Below are positions 54,912-64,000 of a stretch of 64,000 bases of DNA, one piece after another. Location of the stretch: the NCBI GenBank assembly GCA_003427395.1, contig BFEA01000346.1:1219049-1283048 (forward strand). The letters are read 5' to 3'. A model generated the notes under the pieces. That model did no database searches. It was not told where the DNA came from and was given only the letters and a program-made list of their open reading frames with translations. The translations under genes were made by a program, and so were the position numbers. Every line of letters begins with the position of its first letter. Position 1 is the first letter of the stretch. The stretch comes from Chara braunii (lineage: Eukaryota > Streptophyta > Charophyceae > Charales > Characeae).

Positions 54912-55980
54912 TGCAAGGAATATGAGCGAGGGCGATAGACAGAAAACCAGGTTGCAAAACCATGAAGTAGTCCAGATACCATCCGAATAAGAGCAATACA
55001 TTGAACTCGGGGGCCAATGTCGACGCTCTCTGGTCACACCAACACTGTATCAAATATCGCCCCTACTGTCTGGCGCCCATTGCCCAGCCTACACTACTCA
55101 GCCTATCTATCCTATCTACGTTCGTGCGACTGGATCACATCGGAGTTGAAAACCAACATATGTGACGTCATCACCAATGCCGACTGCCAGCATACACCAG
55201 GTGCGTTCTCTCTTCTCCCCCCATCACCCCTTGATTCCCTTTGCATGCGCCTCTGACCCAAAGACCACCATCGCCATCACCTACACCCGCACGCTCAGCC
55301 CGGCTATGGTCGCCATGCGCCAATTGCCACCGCAGTGCCCTCTTACCTCTTGCGCCCGCATGCGCCCTGGCCTGGCCACATAGCGCAGTTTCTCATGGCG
55401 TATCAGCAGCGTGGCCGCATCACCTGCTCAGGCCAGAATGCCTCTGCCTGGGCAGGCCACCTTCCTCTATGGAAGGTGCGATCCTGTGTTGGGCTGCATG
55501 GGCCTGGCTGGACGAGTTTCCAGGAGCTCCCGGTCGGACCCCAGTGTCTGCGCCCAGGCCCACCTTTGCTGTTATGGGCCTGGGCCGTTTGCAGTTGGGC
55601 ACATGCAGGCTGCCCTCCAGGCTCGAAGTGTTTGCCGCATTCTCGTTGGCTCGTGGTGCCTGTGTGATGACAATGCTGCTTTCTCATTGGCTCGCGGCCA
55701 GTGCGTGATGTATCGGCCTCACACTGCGTGTGCCCAGGGTGCAACCACTTGAGCCCTGGGCTCAACTGCACGTCGCAGCTGCTTCTTCTGGAAAGAGCCA
55801 GGAGAGGCTCATGTTGCTCGGTAACCAACTGGCGTACCCCACATATGGAAAATGTCAGAAGTAGGCCTCCCGTGGGTATTCAGGCCCGCCTTCACTTAGG
55901 GCGGGCACAAGGCTTGCTGGGGGCCACAGCCTAGAACACTTGCATGTCTGTAAGGGCCCCGTGAGGGCTCAAACCTCGCA
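54912..55980 (-). repeat. Gypsy-C 5' LTR
   Basis: On the minus strand it starts TGCGAGGTTTGAGCC at 55980 and ends ATATTCCTTGCA at 54912. It is highly similar to 31866-32993 and to the LTR beginning at 62984. Confidence 0.9.
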
Positions 55981-56179
55981 CTACTGCTCCCTTAAAAAAA
56001 ACAAAAAGAAACCTTTTGGAACCCACTTCCATGTTTTCTCTTCAAGTCATGGGGTTCAACAGGCCCCAGTTTATCAATTTGAAAATGGAGCAGACTTAGT
56101 GTAGCATATCAGGAAGTGAAATGCACCGAGAGCCTAAGATCTAACAATGATGAAAATGGCAACAACTGGCAGCATAGAT
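55981..56179. other. Gene-free flank of Gypsy-C
   Basis: An A-run follows the CTAC flank. Nothing else is recognised. Confidence 0.4.
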
Positions 56180-56875
56180 GCAACATTCACAAGATGTCAA
56201 TGTGCACAATGCAACGAGTAAACCAACGAGAAATCAGCAACAACACATTTGTATCATCATCATGGGCTGGGAAGCAGCACAGCGGAAGTCTTCGTAACCA
56301 AATAGACACGAGGACAGACAAACATGAAAGAGGGAGACTTCGGAAGGGCAGGACATCAGAAAGATTGCCCTTCCGCTCACACACATGGGGAGAGATCCAT
56401 AGACATGCGGGAGAGCAAAGGGGAGAGACATAGGAGATAACCAAGTCCAACCCAAGTCCGATCTCCGAATGTCGTACACAGTTCAATCCCAATGTAGAGT
56501 GTAAGTCCGATCTGAATGTCGCGTCCAATAAGGCAGAATGCCGTGTCCAAACAATGTCTGCAGTTACCTCTATCTCTACTCTGATAAAGAAGAAGAAGAA
56601 GAAGAAGAAGAAGAAGAACTTCGGAGGAGTAGGAGGAGAAGAGGAGACGAGGAGAAGGAAGAAGAAGAAGAAGAACTTCAGAGGAGTAGGAGGAGAAGAG
56701 GAGAGGAGGAGAAGAGGAGAGGAGGAGAAGAAAGAAGAAGAAGAAGAACTTGGAGGAGTAGGAGAAGAAGAAGGGGAGGAGAAGAAGAAGAAAGCTAGGC
56801 GCTTTCTGCACTTACCTGGGGACTGCAGGAGAGCCCAGCTATGGCGCTGGTAGGTCGCAACAGGTAAGCTCCTCT

Positions 56876-56927
<52 letters not shown>

Positions 56928-57653
56928 CTCCGCTACTCTCCTCGGCGCTGGACTCCTCCTCATTGCCGATGAACAGCACAGCTGCTGTCTCAAAATAGCG
57001 CAGCCGGAAGTCTCCACATAGCGCAGCCAGCGAAGTCCTGAACCAGCGTAACGCTGGATTTCTCCTGGTACCTTCTGTCTCGAACTGGGCGCTGGCCCAG
57101 CTTAAGTAGTGCTGGGCCGGACCCATTGTGTCCACGGCCTTCGTTCTGGACCATGCAGATCGAAACTCCGATCCACGGTCCAGATCGCAGGCTTCGAAAC
57201 TGGTTCAGTCCTTGGCCTAAAACGACCTGCCTGGGTCCCTACCGGACGTCCAGGCCCTGCCCAGGACTGGGCCTGTTCGGTACCTGGTCCAATTCAGGGC
57301 CTGTGCGAATGCATTGGGCCTGAACGTCGGTCCAGGTCTGAACGGTCAAAAAGTCTGTCCGAAAATGAAAAAAAAGGTCCAAACGTTTTTAGAGGTACAA
57401 CCTCTGGGCCTGAATCTGGCCCTGGCCCTAAAACGTGTACCTGGCCACAAAACGGACAACAGTACACACGTTAGAAAAACAGCAGCAAATAAATAAATAA
57501 AAGACTATAAAATAATCTAAAGCTGGCGTTTTTCTGATGCAGGCCCAAGTAAAAATGCCATAGGGCCTTCAGAATGCGGTGACGCGACCTGGGGGCCCTA
57601 TTCCAACCTCGGGTCCCGTGAGGGGCCCGTGTGTAGGCTTTCGGCATGTAACA
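56180..57653 (-). repeat. Gypsy-D-type LTR, probably solo
   Basis: On the minus strand it starts TGTTACATGC at 57653. It shares with the Gypsy-D LTR a GGGCCCCTCACGGG-like start, the TTTATTTATTTATTT patch, a CT/GA tract (56879-56923) and a further GAA-rich block (56583-56800). No polypurine tract precedes it and no coding region or primer site follows. The lower boundary near 56180 is a guess (TGAATGTTGCA on the minus strand). Confidence 0.6.
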
Positions 57654-57774
57654 CTTAGCCTTTGATCTGCAGATCAGCGGTCAAAATCGGCCACATTTCC
57701 AAAATGGAAATGCGACCAGTTTCAGATTGGCATTGAGCGGTCAGCCAATGTGAGACAAGAGCAGAGGATTTGCT

Positions 57775-58071
57775 GTGTTTATATGCTTCTCAGACATCCC
57801 TACGCTCTGGGGGAAAAAATATGGGATTAGGTTTCCACTTGTGAAATCAGAGTGGCAGTTCGAGGTGCAAGCCCAAGAATGGGCCTCGCTCCACTACATG
57901 TATCTGGAGCCCACCAGGCAAGATAATCGGCTACACACGGTCTACGATCGGCAGGGAGAGGTGTGGGTCGCCATCGTGGGTGTTGTGCCAGGCAGTCATA
58001 GGGACCTGTGCCTTACTTTGCGCCGTAGTGACTCAGTTTTCCTTAGGTTATTTGTACTCGTCATGATGTAG
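57775..58071 (+). CDS. Hypothetical 98-codon ORF
   Basis: The reading includes GKKYGIRFPLVKSEWQFEVQ and GEVWVAIVGVVPGSHRDLCL. Composition is protein-like, without low-complexity runs. No family is recognised. It could be an exon or a retroelement remnant next to the solo LTR. Confidence 0.25.
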   Translation: MFICFSDIPTLWGKKYGIRFPLVKSEWQFEVQAQEWASLHYMYLEPTRQDNRLHTVYDRQGEVWVAIVGVVPGSHRDLCLTLRRSDSVFLRLFVLVMM

Positions 58072-60036
58072 TGTGTAGAAAGATTGGCGCACCATGTTTA
58101 CATTGGAGACAGTTAGACTACATTGGCAGTTAGTTTTTTTACCACGAGACCTACGAGATGCTTGGTTATATTGTTAGTTATGGCACGCATCTTGCATATA
58201 GAAAAAAAAACAATTGGAAAGCTCTCTGCCTGCACGAGCTGAAACCTGAGCCCGTAACTTTTTTGCTTTAGAGCGCGGTATCTGGAAGAGCTATAATTTT
58301 GGGCAAACACCTCCCAACAGCATAATGTCGTTCTGCCTCTTCGGTGCCAACATCTGATGGCACAGACCATGACGCAGTATGGGGCCGAATTGAAATTTAA
58401 AGGCCATGGGGGGTTGGACAAATAAAGCAGTTTACTTGACCCCTCTTTAATGACCTGACCAAACACGGACTGATTCACACAGCTGATTTCTGAGTTTTGC
58501 TCATGGACTGAATGCCTTGGTGCGTTCCCACTTGCTACTGAGTTCTCTAAGTCTGTGTGTATGCACGCTTGCTGGTCTGCATGTCTGTCTGAGTGCCTGT
58601 CGGCTTGAGTGCGTGTGTGACCCGCAAGGGCACTTGTTCGTTCATTGTGCCCGAAGGGCTGGTACTTACCTCTGGCCGTAGCGTTGAGGATTGCAACGGG
58701 AGAAAACACTCAAGTGGCAGGGAAAGAGGCCTGCGACACTTGAAGCAGCGGGAAACACTCAAGTAGCAGGTAGGCCGGTACCACACCATTTAGAGGTAGA
58801 TGTGCCGGGTACTCGAGGCCGAGCAGAAGAAGACAAAAGTTGGCATTCTTAGAGGCCCAGTAGTTGTAGGCTAGGTCTAGGCAGGTACCAGTCCAACCAG
58901 TCTGAGTCTGGGGCCTGTACAGGCAATATCAGAGTCTGCAATGATGTTTCCCTCTGAAAGGGAGGAGGTACTGGTTGCTTGGGAGGCCGAGCGGCCTGGA
59001 AGCCACCACCCAAGAGGCAAGTAGGCCGCTATATCTTCGGGCTGAGCCAGGAGCTCAGCCTCATTGTCGGTGTGCAAGTTTGGCGACACACTGGTTGGAC
59101 CGCTGGCTGCAGCAGTGCTAGCAAGGAGCCGTGCTGCTGGGGAGGAGCAAGGACAGGAGGAGGAAGAAGGCCAGGACTAGGAGGGAGGAGCGCCAGAGGT
59201 ACTTACCTGCCTATGGTGGTTGCCATCTTCATCACCTTGGTGGGCGCTGCAGCAAGAAGACCCCAGTTGGGGAAGAGCTACACCAAGAAGCTTCGAGGCA
59301 GAGTCAGGCATGGCGGCCTGAGCTAGAGCAGCCATAGCTGCTTTGGGTTGTCCTTTGGACATCAGGCCAAGGCCCTAGTAGTCCGCCATAGCCTCGGCCT
59401 TGGACGAAGGAGGAGGAAGGGTGGCCATGGCTATGGTGGACCTAGTAGTCCGCCATAGCCTCGGCCTGCAGTAGAAGAGGGACCCGGACATTGATTCTGG
59501 TTCAGCCATTCAACATCATTATTATTATTTCTTGTACATAAGAGAGGGGGAGATAAGGAGGAGGAGAGTGGTTGGTGAAAAAGAAGAGCATTATCATTTG
59601 ACTATGCTGGTGTACGTCATCTTCTTCTTCTTCTTACCCTCTCTCTCCTTTCAAGTTAATTCATTTCTTTTTGCAATGGGACGGCATTGTACTTTCCGAT
59701 GAATGTGTATTTCGAAATTGGCCAGGATCATAACACCTCCACCTAAAGGCCAACCTCCCTGAAGCCACACCAGAATAACCCCCCCCCCCCCCCCCGCCCC
59801 CCCACAACNCACACATGGGAACCCCCCCCCCCAAAAAAAAATCGCACCTTTCAAGTTTTGTTGCGGATTTGGACAGATCTCGAAGAGCACAGTTGGAATC
59901 CACTGACACATAATTAAACAAAAGAGAACAATTCGGGCTTTTTTTTTTAACTGGTTTTCCAGTTTAGCCCCCTTGGACTGGTCCGGATCTGGGTGGACCG
60001 GGGGAGGTGAACCGGCCGGTTGCCGGCTCAGCCCTG
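58072..60036. other. Gene-free stretch
   Basis: GGGAAACACTCAAGTAGCAGG-like words occur twice near 58699 and 58749. A 27-bp direct repeat CCTAGTAGTCCGCCATAGCC.. lies at about 59372 and 59440. A (CTT)n tract is near 59620, a poly-C tract lies at 59780-59808, and one ambiguous base at 59809. No ORF is convincing. Confidence 0.55.
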
Positions 60037-60103
60037 ACGTACAGTCATTATAGCTGTATTTAGACTGAAAGAAGCCCCAAATACGGCTATAATGACCGTA
60101 CGT
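60037..60103. repeat. 67-nt hairpin
   Basis: ACGTACAGTCATTATAGC followed by TGTATTT pairs with AAATACGGCTATAATGACCG followed by TACGT. The stem is about 25 bp with three mismatches, and the loop about 17 nt. Confidence 0.85.
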
Positions 60104-60109
60104 TGTTAT

Positions 60110-60480
60110 ACTGCCACAAGGGCCGTCTGCAGCTTGTGACTGGCACATCTGCACCCATGTCACTTTCGAAGTACACCTATCCTTGTCTGAAATTTTGTGA
60201 CTGGCATGTGTGGACCCGTGGTGCTCTGAAAGAGAACCTAGCCGTGTGCGGCGCACGCGCATCCCGCAGCAGAATTCTGAAAAACAGTTGCAACATCCAA
60301 GTGACTGATGTCCCCAAGTTAATGGTCCTCCTAGTGCCACGAGACCCCTCTGCATCTTGTGACTGGCATGTCTGCACCAATAGCGGTCTCAAAGAAACGC
60401 TAGCCGTGTGTGGCCCGTGCCACAAAGGAATTCTGAATGACTGATGCAACTCCCAAGCACCTAATGTCCCCAAGCTAACA
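60110..60480. repeat. Diverged tandem units with a TTGTGACTGGCA word
   Basis: The word occurs at about 60133, 60197 and 60356. The last two units share CTAGCCGTGTG, GAATTCTGAA, AATGTCCCCAAG-type words over about 160 bp. A single related unit lies at 31564-31672. Confidence 0.75.
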
Positions 60481-60945
60481 GTCCCATGCTCAAGGTTCTT
60501 TTCCCCTCATCAATGAGTTCCGCAATTCTGGCAGCCAAGATTGCTTGTTGATCAGACTGGAGAACCATAAGAATTGCACCCAGGCCATCACACAATGAAA
60601 CAGCAGAGGGCCCAGATGTGGAGTTGGTACACACACAAACAAAATAGGAGCATTTGTATGTGTAATGATGTGCAATTTGGCTCCCTTCTTCCACCCACCA
60701 CTGAATGTGATCACTAGCCCTATCACTGACCCACAGGAGCCTACTCTACCAATGCCTGCTTGATGTCCAATGCCATTACATCACAATGCTGCTCCCAGCA
60801 CCGCCCAATCAACATCTGTGCGTTACTGGAGCTATCACGACGAAGACCAATCAGGTACTTATCCTTCCTTCTCTCTCTTCACATTTCCCTCCTTCCTCAT
60901 GCACCAACCTTTTCTCTCTTTGACTCTCACTTACTACCACCAGCT

Positions 60946-61365
60946 ATGGCTGGCACTGAACTGTTGCCAGGCACTGCCTTTCCCGGAACATTTTATGCAG
61001 TAGCACCATTGGGCGGACAGCAACAGCCAGCCCAAACTGCCCAGTCTATCACATGGACTGAGGCCAAGGTCCATGCTGGACTGCTCTGGGCGGTATAGGG
61101 AAGGATCAACAATGCCTACCAGTTGTTCCACCCATACTTGGCCACCCTAACCCCCAGCCAGCCTGGCCTGGCCTTCCGAATGGCCCGGGCCATGGCAACG
61201 CATAGGCAGCTGAAAGAGGGCTTACAGGCCCTCAGCACCGAAACGTGCTTTTTCGGCCTCACATCTCATTTGGCAAACCATTCTTTAAAACAACAGTTCA
61301 CCCAAGCGTATTTTTACAAAATAACCCTCCGAGGCTCCAGAGCCTCCAACTGTGCCGTTTCTTAG
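60946..61365 (+). pseudogene. Unidentified coding relic with one internal stop
   Basis: From the ATG at 60946, MAGTELLPGTAFPGTFYAVA continues to a TAG at 61096-61098. The same frame then goes on as GRINNAYQLFHPYLATLTPS to 61365. The frame is kept on both sides of the stop and composition is protein-like, so it may be an old gene fragment, perhaps gag. No domain is recognised. Confidence 0.3.
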
Positions 61366-61825
61366 TGGCCTCCACATGCGACTGCCGACCCAGGCCCAGA
61401 GCAGCATGCTCTTACCACATACACTCGTAAGAGCCCGACTTAGCTTCGGACAATCTGCTTTGTTAAAAAAAAAAAAAAATTGAAAAGATTGCACACAAGA
61501 AAAAAGGCACGAAGTGATTGTACATGCTTGCCCCTACTCGTTGCGAACTGGTAGGCCCCCTGCCATCAGGCTGGGAAGGCCAGGATCAGGGCAAAATCTT
61601 GTTCAGCAGCATAAGATCAGCCGAAGTGGTGGTTTAAGAATAAGAATTCTCGTGTAATGGAGCAAATCTATTTCACCAGTTTCAGTCACATAGTCAGACA
61701 TGTTCCTTGTGCAGAAAGGAAACCCTAAACACACATAATGCATGAACACAACTGCATGTGCAAGCACATACCACACACACACGCATGGACGCATATGTAC
61801 ACAAACAGAAACGCGCGCGCTCGCG

Positions 61826-61830
61826 CACGC

Positions 61831-61880
<50 letters not shown>
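61826..61880. repeat. (CA)n microsatellite
   Basis: CA run with a CGCGCGCTCGCGCACGCAC lead-in. Confidence 0.97.
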
Positions 61881-61882
<2 letters not shown>

Positions 61883-61905
61883 CACTCCACAATTCATCCC
61901 ATAAA

Positions 61906-62172
61906 CCTTCTGACTTCTAACCTCTTTGATACTTCTTAAGCCAATGAAACCATATTGAGAGGTTTTGGACACTTGGCATTCGGATGAGACCTCATCAAAG
62001 AAACTTGTCACGCACAATCCTCCAGCCCCTTTCCTTCTGACTTCTAACCTCTTTGACACTTCTTAAGCCAGTGAAACCATATCGAGAGGTTTTGGAGAAA
62101 TTTGGACACTTGGCATTCGGATGAGACCTCGTCAAAGAAACCTGTCGTGCACAATCCTCCAGCCCCTTTCCT
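61906..62172. repeat. Tandem duplication, period 127 bp
   Basis: CCTTCTGACTTCTAACCTCT at 61906 recurs at 62033. The second copy has an 11-bp insertion (AGAAATTTGGA) before GACACTTGGCATTCGG. Confidence 0.92.
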
Positions 62173-62520
62173 ACCATCACACGTTCACCAAGAGCTGTTA
62201 CGTCCTACACACAATCAGTCAGCCAAAGTGCCACTCTTTTGTGTCTTACCCTATACTGATTTGGGAGAACAACAATATCTTTCAGATCTGCATGCCATGG
62301 CTTTGCTCTCTTCAACTTTGGCTCCTTCTTCAGTCCATACACCATAACACCAGCGGCACTTCTTATTCGTCCCGCTTTTTTCACCTGCACAAAGTATCAC
62401 CATATCATTAACAACAGCCATAATATTGCTGAAAATCTGCACCACATCCTCACTATCATCTATACCCGCTCCATGATCTCTGATCAAACTGATTAACTTG
62501 AAATTTTCAAACCAATGACT

Positions 62521-62983
62521 GGCACAAACAAATCAAGAGTGGTTCGTGTGAGGAATGACCCTCGCAGAGCCCTTATCAGACATACAAGTGTTCTGGGCTG
62601 TGGCCCCCAGCAAGCCTCGTGCCCGCCCTAAGTGAAGGCGGGCCTGAATATCCATGCGAGGCCTGTTCTCAACATTTTTTCCATATGTGGGTACTCAGAC
62701 AGTTGTAGCACGCCAGTTAGTTACAGCACAACATGAGCCTCCAGGCTCTTTCCAAAAACAAACGGGTTGCGCTCCCTGGGCACACGCTGTGTGAGGCCAA
62801 CACATCACGGACGGGTTACGGGCCAACGAGGAAGCAGCATTGTCATCACACATGTGCCGCGAGCCAATGAGAATGCTGCAAACACATGAAGGCTGGGTAG
62901 CTGCCTGAACGTGCCTAACTGCAAGAGGCCCAGACCAGTTACGGAAACTGTGCCTGGGCACAAAACAAATCAAGAGTGGTTCG
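62521..62983 (+). repeat. Partial Gypsy-C-type LTR, first part of a 437-bp tandem duplication
   Basis: AATCAAGAGTGGTTCGTG at 62531 and the following 400 bp (first part of the LTR, from TGTGAGGAATGACC) recur from 62968. The duplication includes about 16 bp of sequence before the LTR, so it arose after insertion. Confidence 0.88.
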
Positions 62984-64000
62984 TGCGAGGAATGAGCCTC
63001 GCAGAGCCCTTATCAGACATACAAGTGTTCTGGGCTGTGGCCCCCAGCAAGCCTCGTGCCTGCCCGAAGTGAAGGCGGGCTTGAATATCCACATGAGGCC
63101 TGTTCTCAACATTTTTTCCATATGTGGGTACTCAGACAGTTGTAGCACGCCAGCTGGTTACAGCACAATATGAGCCTCCAGGCTCTTTCCAAAAACAAAA
63201 AGGCTGCGCTGTACAGTTGAGCCCAGGGCTCAGCCGGTTGCGCACCCTGGGCACACTCTGTGTGAGGCCAACACATCACGGACTGGTTACGGGTCAATGA
63301 GGAAGTAGCATTGTCGTCACACGTGTGCCGCGAGCCAATGAGAATGCTGCAAACACATGGAGGCTGGGTGGCTGCCTGAACGTGCTTAACTGCGAGAGGG
63401 TCAGACCAGTTACGGGAACTGGGCCTGGGCGCAGACACTTGGGGCCCAACTGAAGCTACTGGGCCCCCACACGCCTGGCCAGGACAGACAGCAGCGACAC
63501 ACTTTCCATAAAAATGTGAGCCCCTGGCAGTGGCATTCTGACCTAGGCAGGGAAGGCAGTCATACTGCTGCGTTGCTGCGCAAGTGTCTGCATGGGCATT
63601 GCTGGTCGGACGCGCGCACGGGCGCTGAGGTGAGGGGCGCTGCAAGGGCAACGGGCGCACAGCAGCCATAGCCGGGCTGCAGGGCGCAAGGCAGGTGAAG
63701 GCAAAGGTGGTCTTCGGGTAGGAGACGCATGCTGTGGGAAGACGAGGGATGATGAGGGAAGGAGAGATTTTACCTGGTGTATGCTGGTGGTTGGCATTGG
63801 TGTTGACGTCACGTACATTGGTCTTCGACTTCAGAGTGATCCGGTTGCAAGAATGTAGATAGGCCAGACAGGCTGAGTAGGATAGGCTGGGCGCTGGGCG
63901 CCAGACAGTAAGTGCGACATTGGATACAGTGTTGGTGTGACCAGAGAGTGGCAACATTGACATTTGAGTTCATTGTATTGCTCTTATTTGGACGGTATCT
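62984..64000 (+). repeat. Gypsy-C-type LTR running off the window
   Basis: It starts TGCGAGGAATGAGCC and follows the Gypsy-C LTR to TTGTATTGCTCTTATTTGGA near the end. About 110 bp of LTR would remain. Whether a full element follows cannot be seen. Confidence 0.88.

Larger units (their letters stand above)
31866..55980 (-). mobile_element. Gypsy-C: one Ty3/gypsy chromodomain element split by three later insertions
   Basis: Minus-strand order from 55980 down: 5' LTR, primer-binding site, gag, X element, gag end and protease start, hAT-A, protease end, RT, RNase H, integrase, AT-rich segment with Gypsy-B, integrase end with chromodomain, 3' LTR. CTAC flanks both outer edges (31862-31865 and 55981-55984). 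Subtracting the insertions leaves about 7.8 kb, close to the 8.0 kb of Gypsy-B. The outer LTRs are of one family and orientation. Frameshifts and an integrase Asp-to-Asn change show it is dead. Confidence 0.85.

Noticed and set aside
55241-55828. 110-155-codon ORFs on both strands within the Gypsy-C 5' LTR
   Set aside because: They appear equally in the other LTR copies (32230-32697, 63106-63963) with frame-breaking differences, so they are LTR sequence and not genes.

Overview
The window looks like repeat-dense nuclear DNA of a green plant-lineage organism. I see no bacterial operons, no convincing single-copy host gene, and no rRNA, tRNA or CRISPR locus. It is built from Ty3/gypsy retrotransposons of the chromodomain-integrase type, hAT DNA transposons, miniature or foldback elements, microsatellites and tandem duplications. 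The element mix, the primer-binding sites resembling the initiator-Met tRNA type, and a BED-finger/DUF659-like hAT transposase fit a streptophyte. A charophyte alga such as Chara is my best guess, but this is inference and not proof.

Layout. 1-9973 is a gene-free, repeat-rich flank. It opens with the end of a TTAA-flanked element. At 3.1-6.7 kb lies a tandemly duplicated 1.67-kb block carrying an array of short hairpins whose stems covary around a conserved loop. 9974-19408 is Gypsy-A, with decayed gag, protease, RT/RNase H, integrase and chromodomain; a 1.0-kb insertion with a 9-bp target duplication splits its integrase. 19.7 kb holds a 118-nt near-perfect hairpin. 20.1-23.5 kb holds two inverted integrase-chromodomain fragments of a second family (Gypsy-D) and one LTR. 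24.5-27.5 kb is a non-autonomous hAT (hAT-C) with another hAT (hAT-B) inside it, each with an exact 8-bp target duplication. 29.8-30.8 kb is hAT-D, a relative of hAT-C.

31866-55980 is one minus-strand retroelement, Gypsy-C, opened up by three later insertions. A TTAA-flanked 864-bp element (X) sits in gag. A 7.2-kb hAT with its own transposase (hAT-A, 44666-51836, target duplication CTTCGTAG on the Gypsy-C sense strand) sits in the protease. A complete but dead retrotransposon (Gypsy-B, 34072-42084) lies in an AT-rich segment inside the integrase. Removing the X element or hAT-A together with one target copy restores a continuous gag-protease reading frame. 55981-64000 holds another LTR of the Gypsy-D type, tandem duplications, a few unassignable ORFs, and a Gypsy-C-type LTR running off the end.

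The genes form layered generations of mobile elements, not a pathway. The only coding potential still near intact is hAT-A: a BED-finger ORF, a DUF659-like transposase, and a 700-codon acidic and RG-rich extension separated from the transposase by a single TGA. All three gypsy RT-integrase genes carry frame breaks, and each has lost at least one catalytic residue or domain. Two assembly gaps (25669-26431 and 45172-45476) lie inside hAT elements.
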